The notes under the pieces were generated by a model. It saw only the letters and a list, made by a program, of their open reading frames with translations. It was not told the origin of the DNA and did not search any database. The translations under genes and the position numbers were made by a program. A DNA stretch of 64,000 nt from Nematostella vectensis (taxonomy: Eukaryota; Cnidaria; Anthozoa; Actiniaria; Edwardsiidae). Below, one piece after another: positions 1 to 12,900 of this stretch. The DNA lies in assembly GCF_932526225.1 (NCBI RefSeq), contig NC_064046.1, positions 7,985,219-8,049,218 on the forward strand, read 5' to 3'. How positions within the stretch are numbered: position 1 is the first letter of the stretch; every line of letters begins with the position of its first letter.

Positions 1-894
1 CACAAATACTATCACACGCGATCTCCCCGTTTATGACGAAGCAGGTAGAACCTGTCGATACAGCGGTACAAAGGAAGCACGACACACGTGCACACTTCAC
101 AAAATGCCAACAGACCACACCCCTGTTTCCAACGGACCATATGATGCCAATTAATCATTAAGTATAGTCAAAATGCAGTCATCCCAGTAATAACAGGTAG
201 AAAACGTCGCATTTTAGCCAATAAGGGACCGAAATAACGGTACAAAGGAGCCCCCACTTTAATTTTATCTCATAGCTGCTCTAACCATTGAGAAGTGCAG
301 GTAAGTTTAAGGACAAAATACTTCTCAAGACTGAAGTACTACTTATAATAATATATTTTAAGAGACAGGTTTTCATATGATAATCAACTCTCTTCCCTTT
401 TAGGTTTTGCTTTAGATTTCCTTAGCAGCGCAATGCAAAAGCAAAAAGTTACCCGTTAGCTATTACTACAATTTTATACAAATTTATACAAAACGAACAA
501 GTAAACAAACGAGCAATCAAGAAAAAGGCGGGCCTAATACAAAAAAATCACTAAAATATAACACTAAGTTAATACAACATAAGCGCACAGGTTATACTGT
601 TTACAAGAAAAATGTCTTTGTGCAATTATAGGGTAGTAAACTATTGTTTAGCGTGAGTTTTCACTTGAATGAGAAACTAGTTTGCAGGTTAACCATACAA
701 AGCATAATTGATTAGAATGAGCGTATAAACCTTAGTTCAAATCCTTTTGATAACTGTCTTCTAAACGATTTAAACTAAAATATATATATGAAAATATGTA
801 AGCTATGAATGGGGCGGATTAGGGAAGCATCAAACCTCTTGGGATGCGCCAATTATAATAAACTAATGCACACTTCTTGATTTATAGGTTTACG
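1..894. other. Upstream flank of gene A, no gene seen
   Basis: AT-rich non-coding sequence. I see no conserved ORF. An acceptor-like TTTATAG lies at 881-887, just before the start codon of gene A, so the 5' UTR may contain an intron whose first exon lies further upstream or outside the window. No convincing TATA box was found. Confidence 0.4.
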
Positions 895-982
895 ATGGAA
901 GCTACGTATTTCCTTCGTTTGATCCTGGCAGCTATTGTACTGTTAAAAACATCTCAAGCAGCGACATTCAGTTTTGGGAAAG
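895..982 (+). CDS. Gene A exon 1: signal peptide
   Basis: ATG at 895 begins a typical secretory leader with hydrophobic core LILAAIVLL and a likely cleavage near SQAA. It ends at donor GTCAGT (983) in phase 1. No other ATG in this frame gives a leader. Confidence 0.75.
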
Positions 983-3900
983 GTCAGTAACCAGGTCGAC
1001 TATTTGATAGGTTGTGGATCTATGAATATTATTTTATTTATTCACCAAGTTTAGCGGAGCTCCCACGCGGAGCCCCATACCTTAGAAGTTTTGGTGACGC
1101 AATGTCTGTCCGTCTGTCCATCATTTAGAACAAAAATATCCATATCTCATGAACGAAACATCATGACAACCAATCTTGGTATGTGTCATGTTGGTGTCAA
1201 GGGGGTGCTCCAATATGGTCACGTGATTGTGACGTCATCAATGTAGAAAGAAACATTGTATAACAACTAAACTTGCTGGGTGTCATGTATGTGTCAAGGG
1301 CAATGCCAAGATATGGTCACGTGATGCGTGACGTCATCGATGACGTCACTAAAAGTAAAACTACCCTGACGCCGAAACATCGCATGACAGCTAAACTTGT
1401 TCTGTTGAGGGAAGGGGGTTTAACAAATTGGGCGCGTGATTTGTGAAATCGTTGAAATCGTCAAAAACAAAAATATAGTAATAATATATATAATAATTTC
1501 TTAAATTATTAAGCGAAAATGAAGCAAAGATTTGGTCGTTTGGAGCTCCGCTTTTAGGCAATGCCTAAATCTATATATTACCTCGCTCGTTCGGCTTTCG
1601 CGACAATGTGTACTTGGTCCATTCAAAATGTTAGAAGCATTTATAGACGCTATTTCAAAGCTCTTTTTACAAAGTTTAATACCCAACACATTTTGATAAA
1701 AAACCGTAAGGTTTATCCCTTACCAAGATGATACTGTTTTGCTTTTTTCAAGGGTGTTATGGACGTGTCATTATTTAGCGGGGGATGGTTCCTTGTTTTT
1801 TTTACATGTCTAAAGGGAGGGTCCTATCTTTTTATCAAATATTTCGTGAGGAATATTTTTTTGCTCCATCACATAAACCTCAACAGGAACCTATTAATCT
1901 GCACAGTACTGTCTCGTATATTTTTCATATTAAAATTCTATTCTTTTAATAGAATGGAAGTACGCATGGTCATTGCAACTGATCCTGTGTCTCCTTAGGA
2001 ACCTTTGAATGTTCTACCTGTTCAGTCTTTAAAACATAGTTTCTAAAGATATGAAACGTTAGCATTGCTTATAACACGGTTTGTTCAACAGGGCACTCAT
2101 AACGGAAAAGTAGTAAAAATCCACTCGTATACTACCTTCGTTATTCTGTGCCAAAATATTCGATAAGGCGACCATTTTACTGTTCAAAACTCCGGTATTC
2201 AATACTCGCTGTCCATCACCGGATAGATAGCAAGTAACGAATCAAACAAATCACAGAATTTGTGAAAGTATGCGACTGGGTTTTAGTGAATCTGAATAGG
2301 CCTTTAACTTGCCATTGTTGGTCTTTTAAAAAAAATCTCTGCAATTAACATGTATTATACTTAGCATATATATTCTAAAACTCATCGTCAGATAAATGCT
2401 GTAGAAGGGCTATACAGTTGAATTTATTCCAAAATGGTCCAATTTCATCCGGTGACTCTCATGAGTCGCTTCAATGACCGAGGGTGAGGTGACTATTTTC
2501 ATCACCTAAATGCCCGTGCGTTCAAGAAAAGAATGAGAGAGGAGTCAAGAAGGAACCTGAAAGATGAAGAATGTTTGAAAAAGCATGACGACTATGACTT
2601 GGTACACCTATATAGAGAGGGCAAGCTCAAGAAGCTAAAGGTGTCGGTCCTTGATCTACACATAGAAAATGAAAAGCTCAACTGCTAGAAGGGGATGTTG
2701 AAGGGCAATCACGTCGATGCTGTCACGGAATCCCAGTCTCAACTGAAGATAATGGAAGGAGCAAAGGGAGAAGATTCCGCTCAACTCCATGACCTGAAGA
2801 AACACGGCGTCACAGGAAAAGGAGAAGTAAGGAAAAACCAGGGGGATAGGAAACCCATGCAAAAAGCACAGTGTTTAAATAGATATGGCCTAAACCACAG
2901 CGAAAAAGAAGAATGCATAGCCATAGGAAAAACATGTTCCAAATGTAAGAAGCAAAATCACTTTGGTAGAGTATGCAGATCAACTTCAAAGGAAGTGCTA
3001 TTGAACAAGAGGTACTGTTTAGTACACTAGACAGTATCCAAGGAAGAAGAAGGAGAAAACACCCTGTTCAAGTTTTTGTTGACATTGAGATGGGGGGAAG
3101 ACAAAAGAAAGTCAAGTTTAAACTAGACACTAGGGCTCAAGTTAACGTAATGCCCAGAAGCATCTCATTTCTTTGGGATAAACCACACCCCTAAAAAAGC
3201 CTAATTCAAAGTTATTTCCCTACATCGGTAAACCATCAGAGGTTGAAGGAAAATGCTACTTAAGTTGCAAACACAAGGGGTCAAAAAAACAATTAGAATT
3301 TCATGTGGTTAAACCCGAAGCACCAGTGGAGCTCATGTCCACAACTGAAGCTAATAGAGCTTGTTCTGTTAGTGGGCAACAGAACATTCCCAAGCAAACC
3401 CAAATTTGACGGTGATTTAGAACAATACTAACTACTTACTAACCGAGAGTGAAGTCATACCGGGAAATATCAAACTGAGGCTTTGGCGTATCGACCGAGG
3501 CTTTGTATTTCTTGACTATCGGTGGCTGCTCGTCATCTTATTGTTTTTCTTTTTGTCAAAATTTTCCTCTTCATTCTCTTCAGGATAATAAAACTCCGGC
3601 TCAGAGTGCTCGTCCTTTCCCATTATCAACTTTAAGACCTTTTTTTGGTGGCTTTGGTATTTTGGTCGACTTTGTTTTAGCGAAATTCGTGGAACCGAAC
3701 AAAACAACACTAAAAAGCTCACAAAATGTCCCGCTCCGGATACGGAAAAAGACGGCCCGCCAATCAACCATTTCTGTTTCTTCTGGGTGTTAGAATTCGC
3801 TACCCGAATGTTCGCTGTTGCTCATTTTGCATTTTGAAGGTGGAAAAAAACAGAAGATTGTGAATTTTTTTTCGTAGGGCAACACGGAATTGCGTAATGC

Positions 3901-6900
3901 CCTCAGAGACGGGCAATACGGGAATGTCACCAAATTAGCCAATCACAGCGCGCGTACTATCGTAGCCATATAATAAAGAGATGTATAAGTTTGAGTCCAG
4001 ATGTAAACCCAGTTGTCCATGCACCTCGCAAAGTAGCAATCTGGTCACCTGTGAGATAATCGCATAGCAGTAATAGGTTATAGTGGAGAGTCCGGCTTCT
4101 ACCCTTGCCATCTTCTGGTTTAACCTCGTAAACGGGACTCGATTCTCCCTTTCGACTCACAACAACGAATACCTGATCCTCAAAATATGAGCGTAGTTTC
4201 CCTGGACCACCTCGCCCATAGAGCAGATAGAAGGGTGAGAATCCCGTGGAATCATTTCGAGTGCAATTATACGCATGCACGACTTTGTTAAGACTATCTT
4301 TCCATTTGGACTTCTGGTTCTCCGGCAATGTCCGTAACATAGCTAGAAGAGTCTGATTACATTTCTCCACTTGCCCTTTTTCCCTGGGGATGATAGGGTG
4401 TTGTTCTGGAGTGGGCTACCTCACCCAACTTCTCGAGATGTTTGTGTAGGGCATTTTCGAACTCCCTCTTGGTCATGGTGATTTCGCAGCGGGAAGCCAA
4501 ACCTAATGATGTAGTCATTGTATAGTTTTTCTGCCACTGTAAGAACTGATTTGTTTCTCGTGGCGTACGCTTGGGCGAATCGAGTAAAATAGTCTACAAC
4601 CACGAGTACATATTCATACCCACGCCTACTACACTCTAGATGCACAACGTTCAAGGACACTAGTTCGAATTGAGCCATCGTCTGGATGCTCTGCATGGGT
4701 GCACGCTGGGTATGCTTGGGTAGTTTTTGCTTAATACATCGACAATCAGAGGTAACATGGTGTTCAATGTCCTGTTGCATATGAGGCCAAAAGAACCTAT
4801 CCCTAACTAATTGCAGTACCCTCTCAGCACCGAGGTGTCCCATCTCCTCATGTAATTCTTTAAACACGACAGGGTGAAGTTTCCGGAGGAGGACAAGTTG
4901 AAGACGCAACCCAAGTCGTCGACGTAGGATGTCATCCTTAGCTAGTTTTAACTTTTTCCAGTGACGTAACAGGGCCTTTGTGGCCGCAGTTTACTTCTGT
5001 CGTTCCTTTACACATGGTGCAGACTTGCTAAGCATGAAATGAATCACCTTACCAATTGTCGTGTCCTCACGCTGCAGTCTCGCAATGTCCTCATTCGACC
5101 ATGCTTGCGCGCCTAACGTGACATCATCGTCGGGAGAATTCTTCAGGCGTCTTAACATTGAGATCATTGGAATATCATCACCATGTGCTTGGGACTTTAC
5201 AAAATCAACAGAGGCTATGATGTCATCCTGGCAAATGGTCTTATCACATTCCTCCATATACTTCATATACGTCTGCGTCTCCATTTGCCTTTCCGGTTCG
5301 GTACTTAATAACAAAGTTATAGTCGGCTAACTCTGACACCCAACGACGTCCTGTTGCATTCAACTTTGCTGTGGTAAGGACGTAGGTTAAGGGGTTATTG
5401 TCTGTATAGACGGTGAATTTAGGGGCGTAAAACAAATAATCCCTAAACTTGTGATAGCCCATTTGAGCGCTAAAAATTCTAGTTTTCCAGAATGCAGGTG
5501 GTAATTGCGCTCTGCTTGGGTCAACGACCCGTGACCCGTAACCAGTTACCTCAGGGTTCCGTTCTGGCGTTGGTATCATAAGATAATACAGCCCCCAGTC
5601 CCCGCTCCGAAGCGTCTGTGTGGAGAATAAATGGTTGTTTGTAATCGGGATAAGCCATTACGGGAGGTGTTGTGATGATACCAATGAGTGTTCCGACTAT
5701 ACGCTGGTGATCCTCGGACCAAGACACTGGCTGTCGTAAAAACGACTTCCTCGACCTGTGCGCCTTACGACTCTTAAACGCAGATGATTTGGTAGCTCCC
5801 CCAGGCTCTTTTAATAGGTAGTAAATGGGCGCTGCGATTGTTGCAAAGTTATGTACATATCTACGGAAATTATTAAACAGTCCCATAAGCCTGCGGACAT
5901 CACCCACTGCCCTAGGTGGTAAATTCTTTAAATCTGTAACCGCCTTGATACTTTCCTGATCCATCCGATAACCCTCTCCCGATACAATGTGACCCAGGAA
6001 CGCCACTTCTCTCTGGAAAACCTTACATTTACTTGGTTTAGGTTTGATTCCATGCTCTCAAAGTCTTTGTAGTACTTTCCTCAGATCACTCACATGTTCA
6101 TCAAATGTTTTACTGAATACAATGACATCGTCCAAGTATGGGCAATCCTGAATATATCTTTGGAAGGCGGCGGGGGCCTGGGAAAGGCCCATGGGGATTC
6201 AAACCCACTCATATAGGCCCCAGAGAGTCACGAAGGCAGTTAACGGTCGGCTTTCTTTTTTCCCATGAAACCCTGATAATATGATCGCCCTTGTTCTAAC
6301 ACTGAAAACCACCTATTCCCCCCTATGGTGTCCAGTAAGTTCTGAATCCTTGGAATTGGGAAGCCGTCCATCCCTTATTTATCAAATCCTCGATATAACC
6401 TTTGACTTCAGCACACAACGGCCGGCTGATTGAAACATATGTTTTCTGGACCGGGGTTCTATCAATTATGGTTAAATTTAACTCTAGGTCTTCGATGCAA
6501 CCAACAAGCACCCGACATACGGGATGTCACCGCCATTTGCAGCTGATACATTTAAGTTCCTGTCTTCACCCAGTAGTGTCCTGATATCTTGGAAGCCTGT
6601 ATCCAAACCGTTCTCCCTTATCCATAACCTGGATAAAATTGAGATTTGTGCCCCCATATCCCAGAGGGCCTCGGTGCTAATCCCATTAAGCATTGGTACA
6701 TTTTTGTGAGACCTGTAAGATGTATAAGGGAGATGATAAAATACTGTTTGTGCCGCTAGTAACGAGGACGATAGGTCACAGGTTAACAGGTGTGAGGGTG
6801 TGTGATAAGGAAGGACATTTCATTTTTTTACCTATTGCTTGGGGGGTGTCCTAGTTTTGTGTTTGTGTGTCTAAGGTAAGGGGCGTACTTTTTTTAAAGT

Positions 6901-9900
6901 ATTTTGAAAAAAATCAGAGCCCCCCGTTTAATAATAACACGTTCCTTATCATTGCAGCCGTTAACAGGTCATTTTAGATTAGAACTTTTGCCTTCACAAA
7001 TTCTGAGAAACCTTTCAGTGTAGGCTCCCTGTCACCATTGATCACCCTGAATTACTTAGTTTGTATCCTCTATCCCGCAAGTTCGTAGCACAGTCCAAGT
7101 TGTTACATGACCCAATAACAGTTCTCAATCAGACAGTGTAAGCAATGCAGCATGATAATCAGACTTGATTGTTGGACCTTCGTTAACAGTCATCAACTAA
7201 GACATCAATTAAGCTACGTAGCTATGTAAACGATTTGTAATATATCAAAAATCGGAAAAGTTTTGCTTTTAGTGACGTCATCGATGACGTCACAAATTAC
7301 GTGACCATATTTTTGCATCCCCCTTGACACAAACATGACACCTGCCAATTTTGGTATTATAACAATGCTTCTTGCAAGAGATATGCATGTTTTTGCTTTA
7401 AATCACGTTTCTTGCTTTAAGTGACGTCATCGGTGACGTCATACAACACGTGACCATATTGTTGTATCCCCCTTGACACCTACACGGCACCTACCGAGTT
7501 TGGTCGTTATACAATGTTTCTTTCACGAGATATGAATGTGTTATATTTTGACTTCAGCATATTTTGCTTCTAGCGACGTCATTGATGACGTCACAATCAT
7601 GTGACTATATTGGTGCACCCCCATTGACACATACATGACACATACCAACTTTGGTTGTCATATGATGTTTCGCGTAGGAGATATGAATATAGATATGACC
7701 ACAGGTAGCCCAGGCAATGGTTGTTTGTTCGTAGCTCGGAATTCGGCTGTTCTGAGAGGGGACGAGTAAAGCGTTTTTTGTGTGAAATGTTGTCAATAAA
7801 ATTGCCTTAAAACTAAGAAGATAACTTGTTGTTGTCAAATTCACGTGGAATTTATGACTTCTCTCCCCCTACTAAGGAAAGAAACAAGGTTGGAGGCGCC
7901 ATTTTCGGTAGCACTCAAATACCGTCGAAATTCGAGAGGAAAAAACAACAAACTAAATATTTTTATCTCGCAGACCTATGCCAGGATACACTTACATTCG
8001 ATATGTGGCAAAACATCCGAGCTAAACTATTTTCCCTGGCCGCTAGCCGTATTTTGAAACGAGAAAGTAGCCACAAGCATCCTTGACCGACGCCGTTGGA
8101 CGATTAGTTACGCTTCAACGCGCTGGGAAGGAGCACAGGTAGCCCATGCAATGGTTGCTTGTTCGTAGCTCGGAATTCGGCTGTTCTGAAAGGGGACGAG
8201 TAAAGCGTTTTTGTGAAATGTTGTCAATAAAATTAAGGCATGTTCTAAGTTTTAAGGCAATTTTATTTACAAAGTTCCACAAAAAATGACGTCACAAATC
8301 ACGTGACCACAATTTTGCACCTCCCTTGACACATACATGACACCAGCCAAGTTTGGTTGTCATACGATGCTTTTTGGAGACGGACGGACGGACATCGCGT
8401 CACGAAAACTCGAGTCGATGGGTTACCAATATTTGGTACCATATTTGTTTTGTATACCACTTTTTCTTAGGTATGGGGCTCCGCTATAATAATGCATTAA
8501 AAGGTACTTAATAAGACTTACTTAATTATTAGGCATAATTGTTTGATGATAATAGTCTTCCTCTTGCTATGATTTGATTTATCTAGCGGAAGTTCTAAAA
8601 GAACATATATTTTTCAGGTGGTTTTGCTGCAGCTATTCAGTACGTCTCAGAGCAAGGAAAATGCTTTGGCGTGACGGACACGTTGAACCCCACACTCACA
8701 TTGACATCTGACTGTGATAAGCTATACCGACTGCTGCCGAGTGGAAAACTCATGGACGAAGACTCTAGCCCCCCTGTGTGTGTGGCTGGTAGGCAGACAG
8801 ATGAATGGAAATTGAAGTATTATCCCTGTGAAGACATCCAGAATGGGGTCTTCAATTACTGTGGACACACTGAATACTTGCTTAAGGAAGAAGACTCAGA
8901 TCGAACCGTTGGCTACACTGTGGATCCTACCGACAGCTCGCGTAAAGTTCTCGCGCTAGTGGGGAATCAATGTCAAGCTATGCATCGAGTAGTACACCGA
9001 TTTATTGGTGAGTAGTGATAATGGTTGTTGACGACTCTTTTAAAAACCACTGCTGTGCGTCTAGTAAACCTGGCTCGATGACGTTATGATGACCACGGTA
9101 TACTCACTACAGATTTGTTCAAAATCTGTACAAATTATCTAAAGGGGCAATATCATCAGTTTACTTCCGGTGGATTACTTAACAATCGGTCCGATTGAAA
9201 CTTTGCCGCGGCTATAGTAGGGAGAGCCCCGGGTATGGGGGGGGTGTCTTCAGGGTAAAAGTCTTCAGGGTAAAAGTGATAGGGATGCTCATCGGGAAAT
9301 TAAAAATATACTCCTAAAAATACCTGAACACCAAAAATCGTTCCCCTAAAACATACCCTAGAAGCAAAAATTATCCCTTAAAAATACCAAAACGCAGATT
9401 TAAGTGTACCATTGTATAAAAAAGTCTCGAATAACACTTATTTTAAAAGTGTTTTGTTGGAAAGATTAAATAATCTTGAAAACGTTGGCTCATAGCGCTT
9501 CTTTATGCGAGCCACTTAAAATACCTTTTCTAGTAGAAAAGCCTAAGATACTCCTTAAAAAATACGATTTTGACTCCTAAAAAATACGACGAGCATCCCT
9601 ATCAAGTCGACATGGAAAGAAACCCTCCCCAACCCACCACCCCTCCCCTCATTTTTAGCTCGCTAGTCCACATACATGGGAAAAAAAAGTTTAGAACGAT
9701 GAGTTTAACACAAGGGTGACAGTTACTCCGTTCACGCACAGTGCGTGAACGCACAATGCGTATCACATGAAGGTCGCCTCGACTGCGCATGCGGAACATA
9801 GATTGAAGAAGGTAAATCGTTACAAGTTTATTCACATCGCATTAGTGGCGCGAGAGGTAAAAACATTACATATGACTTGAGCATGTTCTAAAATAGCGCG

Positions 9901-12900
9901 CGCTATAAGTAAAAAAGAACTTGATTCTTGTCATCATCATCGTCGTCGTCATATTCATTATCATCATCGATGATGATGGTGAAGATATTAAAAATAATGA
10001 TAATGATGATGATTATTATTATTATCAGATGTGTTGACGTTTAGTTTTTTTTATTAAGTTATGTTGTTTCTTATACCAATCTTCAGCTCCAGGAGAAACA
10101 TATGTCAACCAACTGTATATCAACATGATGAAAGCAGACGCTTTCGCCCAAAAGTGCAGTGAAATCAAAAGAAGAGTTTGTACACGGGCAGAAGTGTGCC
10201 CAAACGGGCCTCGTGAGCAGAGTCTTGTCACTACCAAACAAGAATTTGAAACCCCAATGTTCATCTACGATGGTCGTTCGATATCGCCAACTACGTGCGA
10301 GGTAGTAGAAACAAAAGATAGTTTCTACGGCATGTGTTGTCCAGAGAAGTTCCCGACCCCCAAATCATACGCTAAAGAAGGTACAACAGAATGAATTACA
10401 GTTAAGACTTAGAAGAAGAGAGGGAAGTAGGGTGAAGGGGAAGAAGGACAAGAAAGAGAAGGGGGAGACGGAGTATTTTCAGTTCCAATTATTTTATTTG
10501 GCACCTTTCATCTCTGACTCACAGGCGATGCTCCAAATACATTCATATTGAAAAATAAAATTAAAAATTGGTTTTCAATTCGTATCCTATTTACAATAAA
10601 TTTTCTATCATCGTACTTTGTAGCGATGTCATTATAATTCTCATTACAAAGCACTTTCCCTTATTTTTGTTGCTTCCCAAACAAATTGAGCTTATTCTTT
10701 TTTGGTTGCACTCTCCCGTTTCAAACTAATCACCTTCAAAAATGCTATGGCAGGAGGCATAGCTTTTAGATTCTGTTAGATTCTATTCTGGAGTGGGAAG
10801 TGGTTAGGGAGGGGGATGGGTAAAGAGGTGAGGGCAAGGAACGGAAGGAGAGAAGTATGAAGAGACGAAAAAAGTTAAAGGACAAAGGAGACGAAGATCA
10901 CAGGAAAGGATTGTAAGAAGAAAGAAGGGGAGAGAGGGAAATCATGGAGAAGGAAATGAGTACGAATACATAAAAAAGGAGAAGCAGATCAAGGGGGGGG
11001 GAACAAAGGGAGAAGAAACTTACGGCTTTTTCTAGTTTCGAATACCACGGTATCTGAAGAAGTGCAGGTGAAGCCGTGAAAACTGAAGCACTTACCTCAA
11101 TTTATCCGACAATAACAAGTAAAACTTAGAAAACTTTGATTTATCCTAACAAAACCGAATATCTTTGATCACTATTTTAATTCTTAGAACCTCAAGGCTA
11201 CTGTGACAAAACACAAATTAACACAAGGTTGAAAAAGTATGTTGAACGTCTGTGTCAAACACAGTAGTTGCGCTGACGTTTCGAAAGTTAACCCTTCGGC
11301 GTTAGCCCTTACGGTGACTAAAAAACGTTTTTCCATAGGTGTTGGAATCATAATTCACCAGAGCGGGAAGTGTATAAACGTGATAAACGGGCTTGTCAAG
11401 TTGAAGGATCAATGTTCTGGTTCGAGTGCAGCCTTGCAATGGGCCTCAGACGGTTCTCTAAGACTTCTGGATGATTCAAATTGTCTCAAGCAGGAAGACA
11501 TTGGCTCCGAATCAAAACTTGTCAGCCATGACTGCAGTGGTGACCAGGCACTGTATGTATCACTTAAACGACCAACGAAAAGGCTACCAAAAATACAAAA
11601 ATTTAGCGGTCACTTACTACGCCTGTCCAAAGACTGTAGGATAGTGAGAGCTTCGGTCACAGCAACTAATTTCATTTCAGTATGGAAGTAAATGACATTA
11701 GACTAATATCACCAAATCACCAGAAAAGCTATCCGATTCTGATCTTTCATCTTCCAGATGAGAGTTTTGTTGTGGCCAAATATCAAGCAGATAGCATTGA
11801 TTTCTTCAACGTTGAAAATTTGCTTAGTTCCTACCACCGAGTGTCTATCTCACTATGGTTTGCTCTTTCATTTAGGTTCCAGTTTACAAAGAACAATTAC
11901 CTTCAGGACTTGAAAACCAGTCGATGCTTGGTCCCTGACGCCGAGTCAGATGATGGAAAAATAAATCCAGCTGAGAACACAGAGCTCATGTTGAGGGACG
12001 AGTGTACGTCTGTTGGGTCCTTCTTCAAATTTCAAGGTAAATAAAAGAGTTCAGCTAACTCAGGCGCCCCTAGGGGTGGGCGCAGGTGGTACACACAATA
12101 CCTTTCGGCCGCCCAAAGGCAGTCTTTTCTAATTATCACCACGTCATATATTTTTTTCTTAAGGACTCTCGCGGGTAATTGTTTTCAAAAATTCGTTCAA
12201 ATTGAACCCGCTTAGTAGTCCCTTCAAAGCGTTTTTTTTATTGCGATCGATCTGATCGGTTGCGAATATAATCACCAATGCCTCTAGTTTGCAAAGTCAT
12301 AAATTAATATTAGATATTAGTAATCGTCGAGGCGCAATGCGCGTGCAAATGAAATTGCAGTTTAGGGGGATTTAAAGAAATGTAGAGTGAGTTTGAAATT
12401 GGCATTTGATTTGTTCCGATATTTCAAAGGAATCGATTCGGTGGACCGCTTGTCATATAAGACATCAAGCTGGACTGACTTTATATACTGTATCTTAATA
12501 ATATCTAATAGGAACAGCAGCATGTAAAGCACGGTCCCCAATAAAGTTGCCTGCCCTAATGCTAGACCTTTCAACATGCTCTTATTTGAAGATCTAAGAA
12601 AGTAACTAGACTGCCTCGACTTTATCAGGTCGCTGAGGTAAGCGGGAGCGATAGCATGTAACCCTTTGAATGTAATGAGAGCTATTTTAAATGTAATCCT
12701 AAACTTAACAGGTTGCCAGTGGAGATCTATGATAACTGGAGTAATATAAGAGTAGCGTAGAGTGTTTAATATTAATCTTGCTGCTGCATTTTGAGCGCGC
12801 TGAAGTCTGTCGATATGGACTGCAGGCAAGCCATATAAAAGCGAATTACAATAGCCAGTTTACCCATCATTCTTGGGGTACACCAAATGATAAACTGAAT

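Noticed and set aside
3957-6693. Intact LTR retrotransposon
   Set aside because: Multiple frame breaks, an altered protease motif and no paired LTRs show it is a relic.
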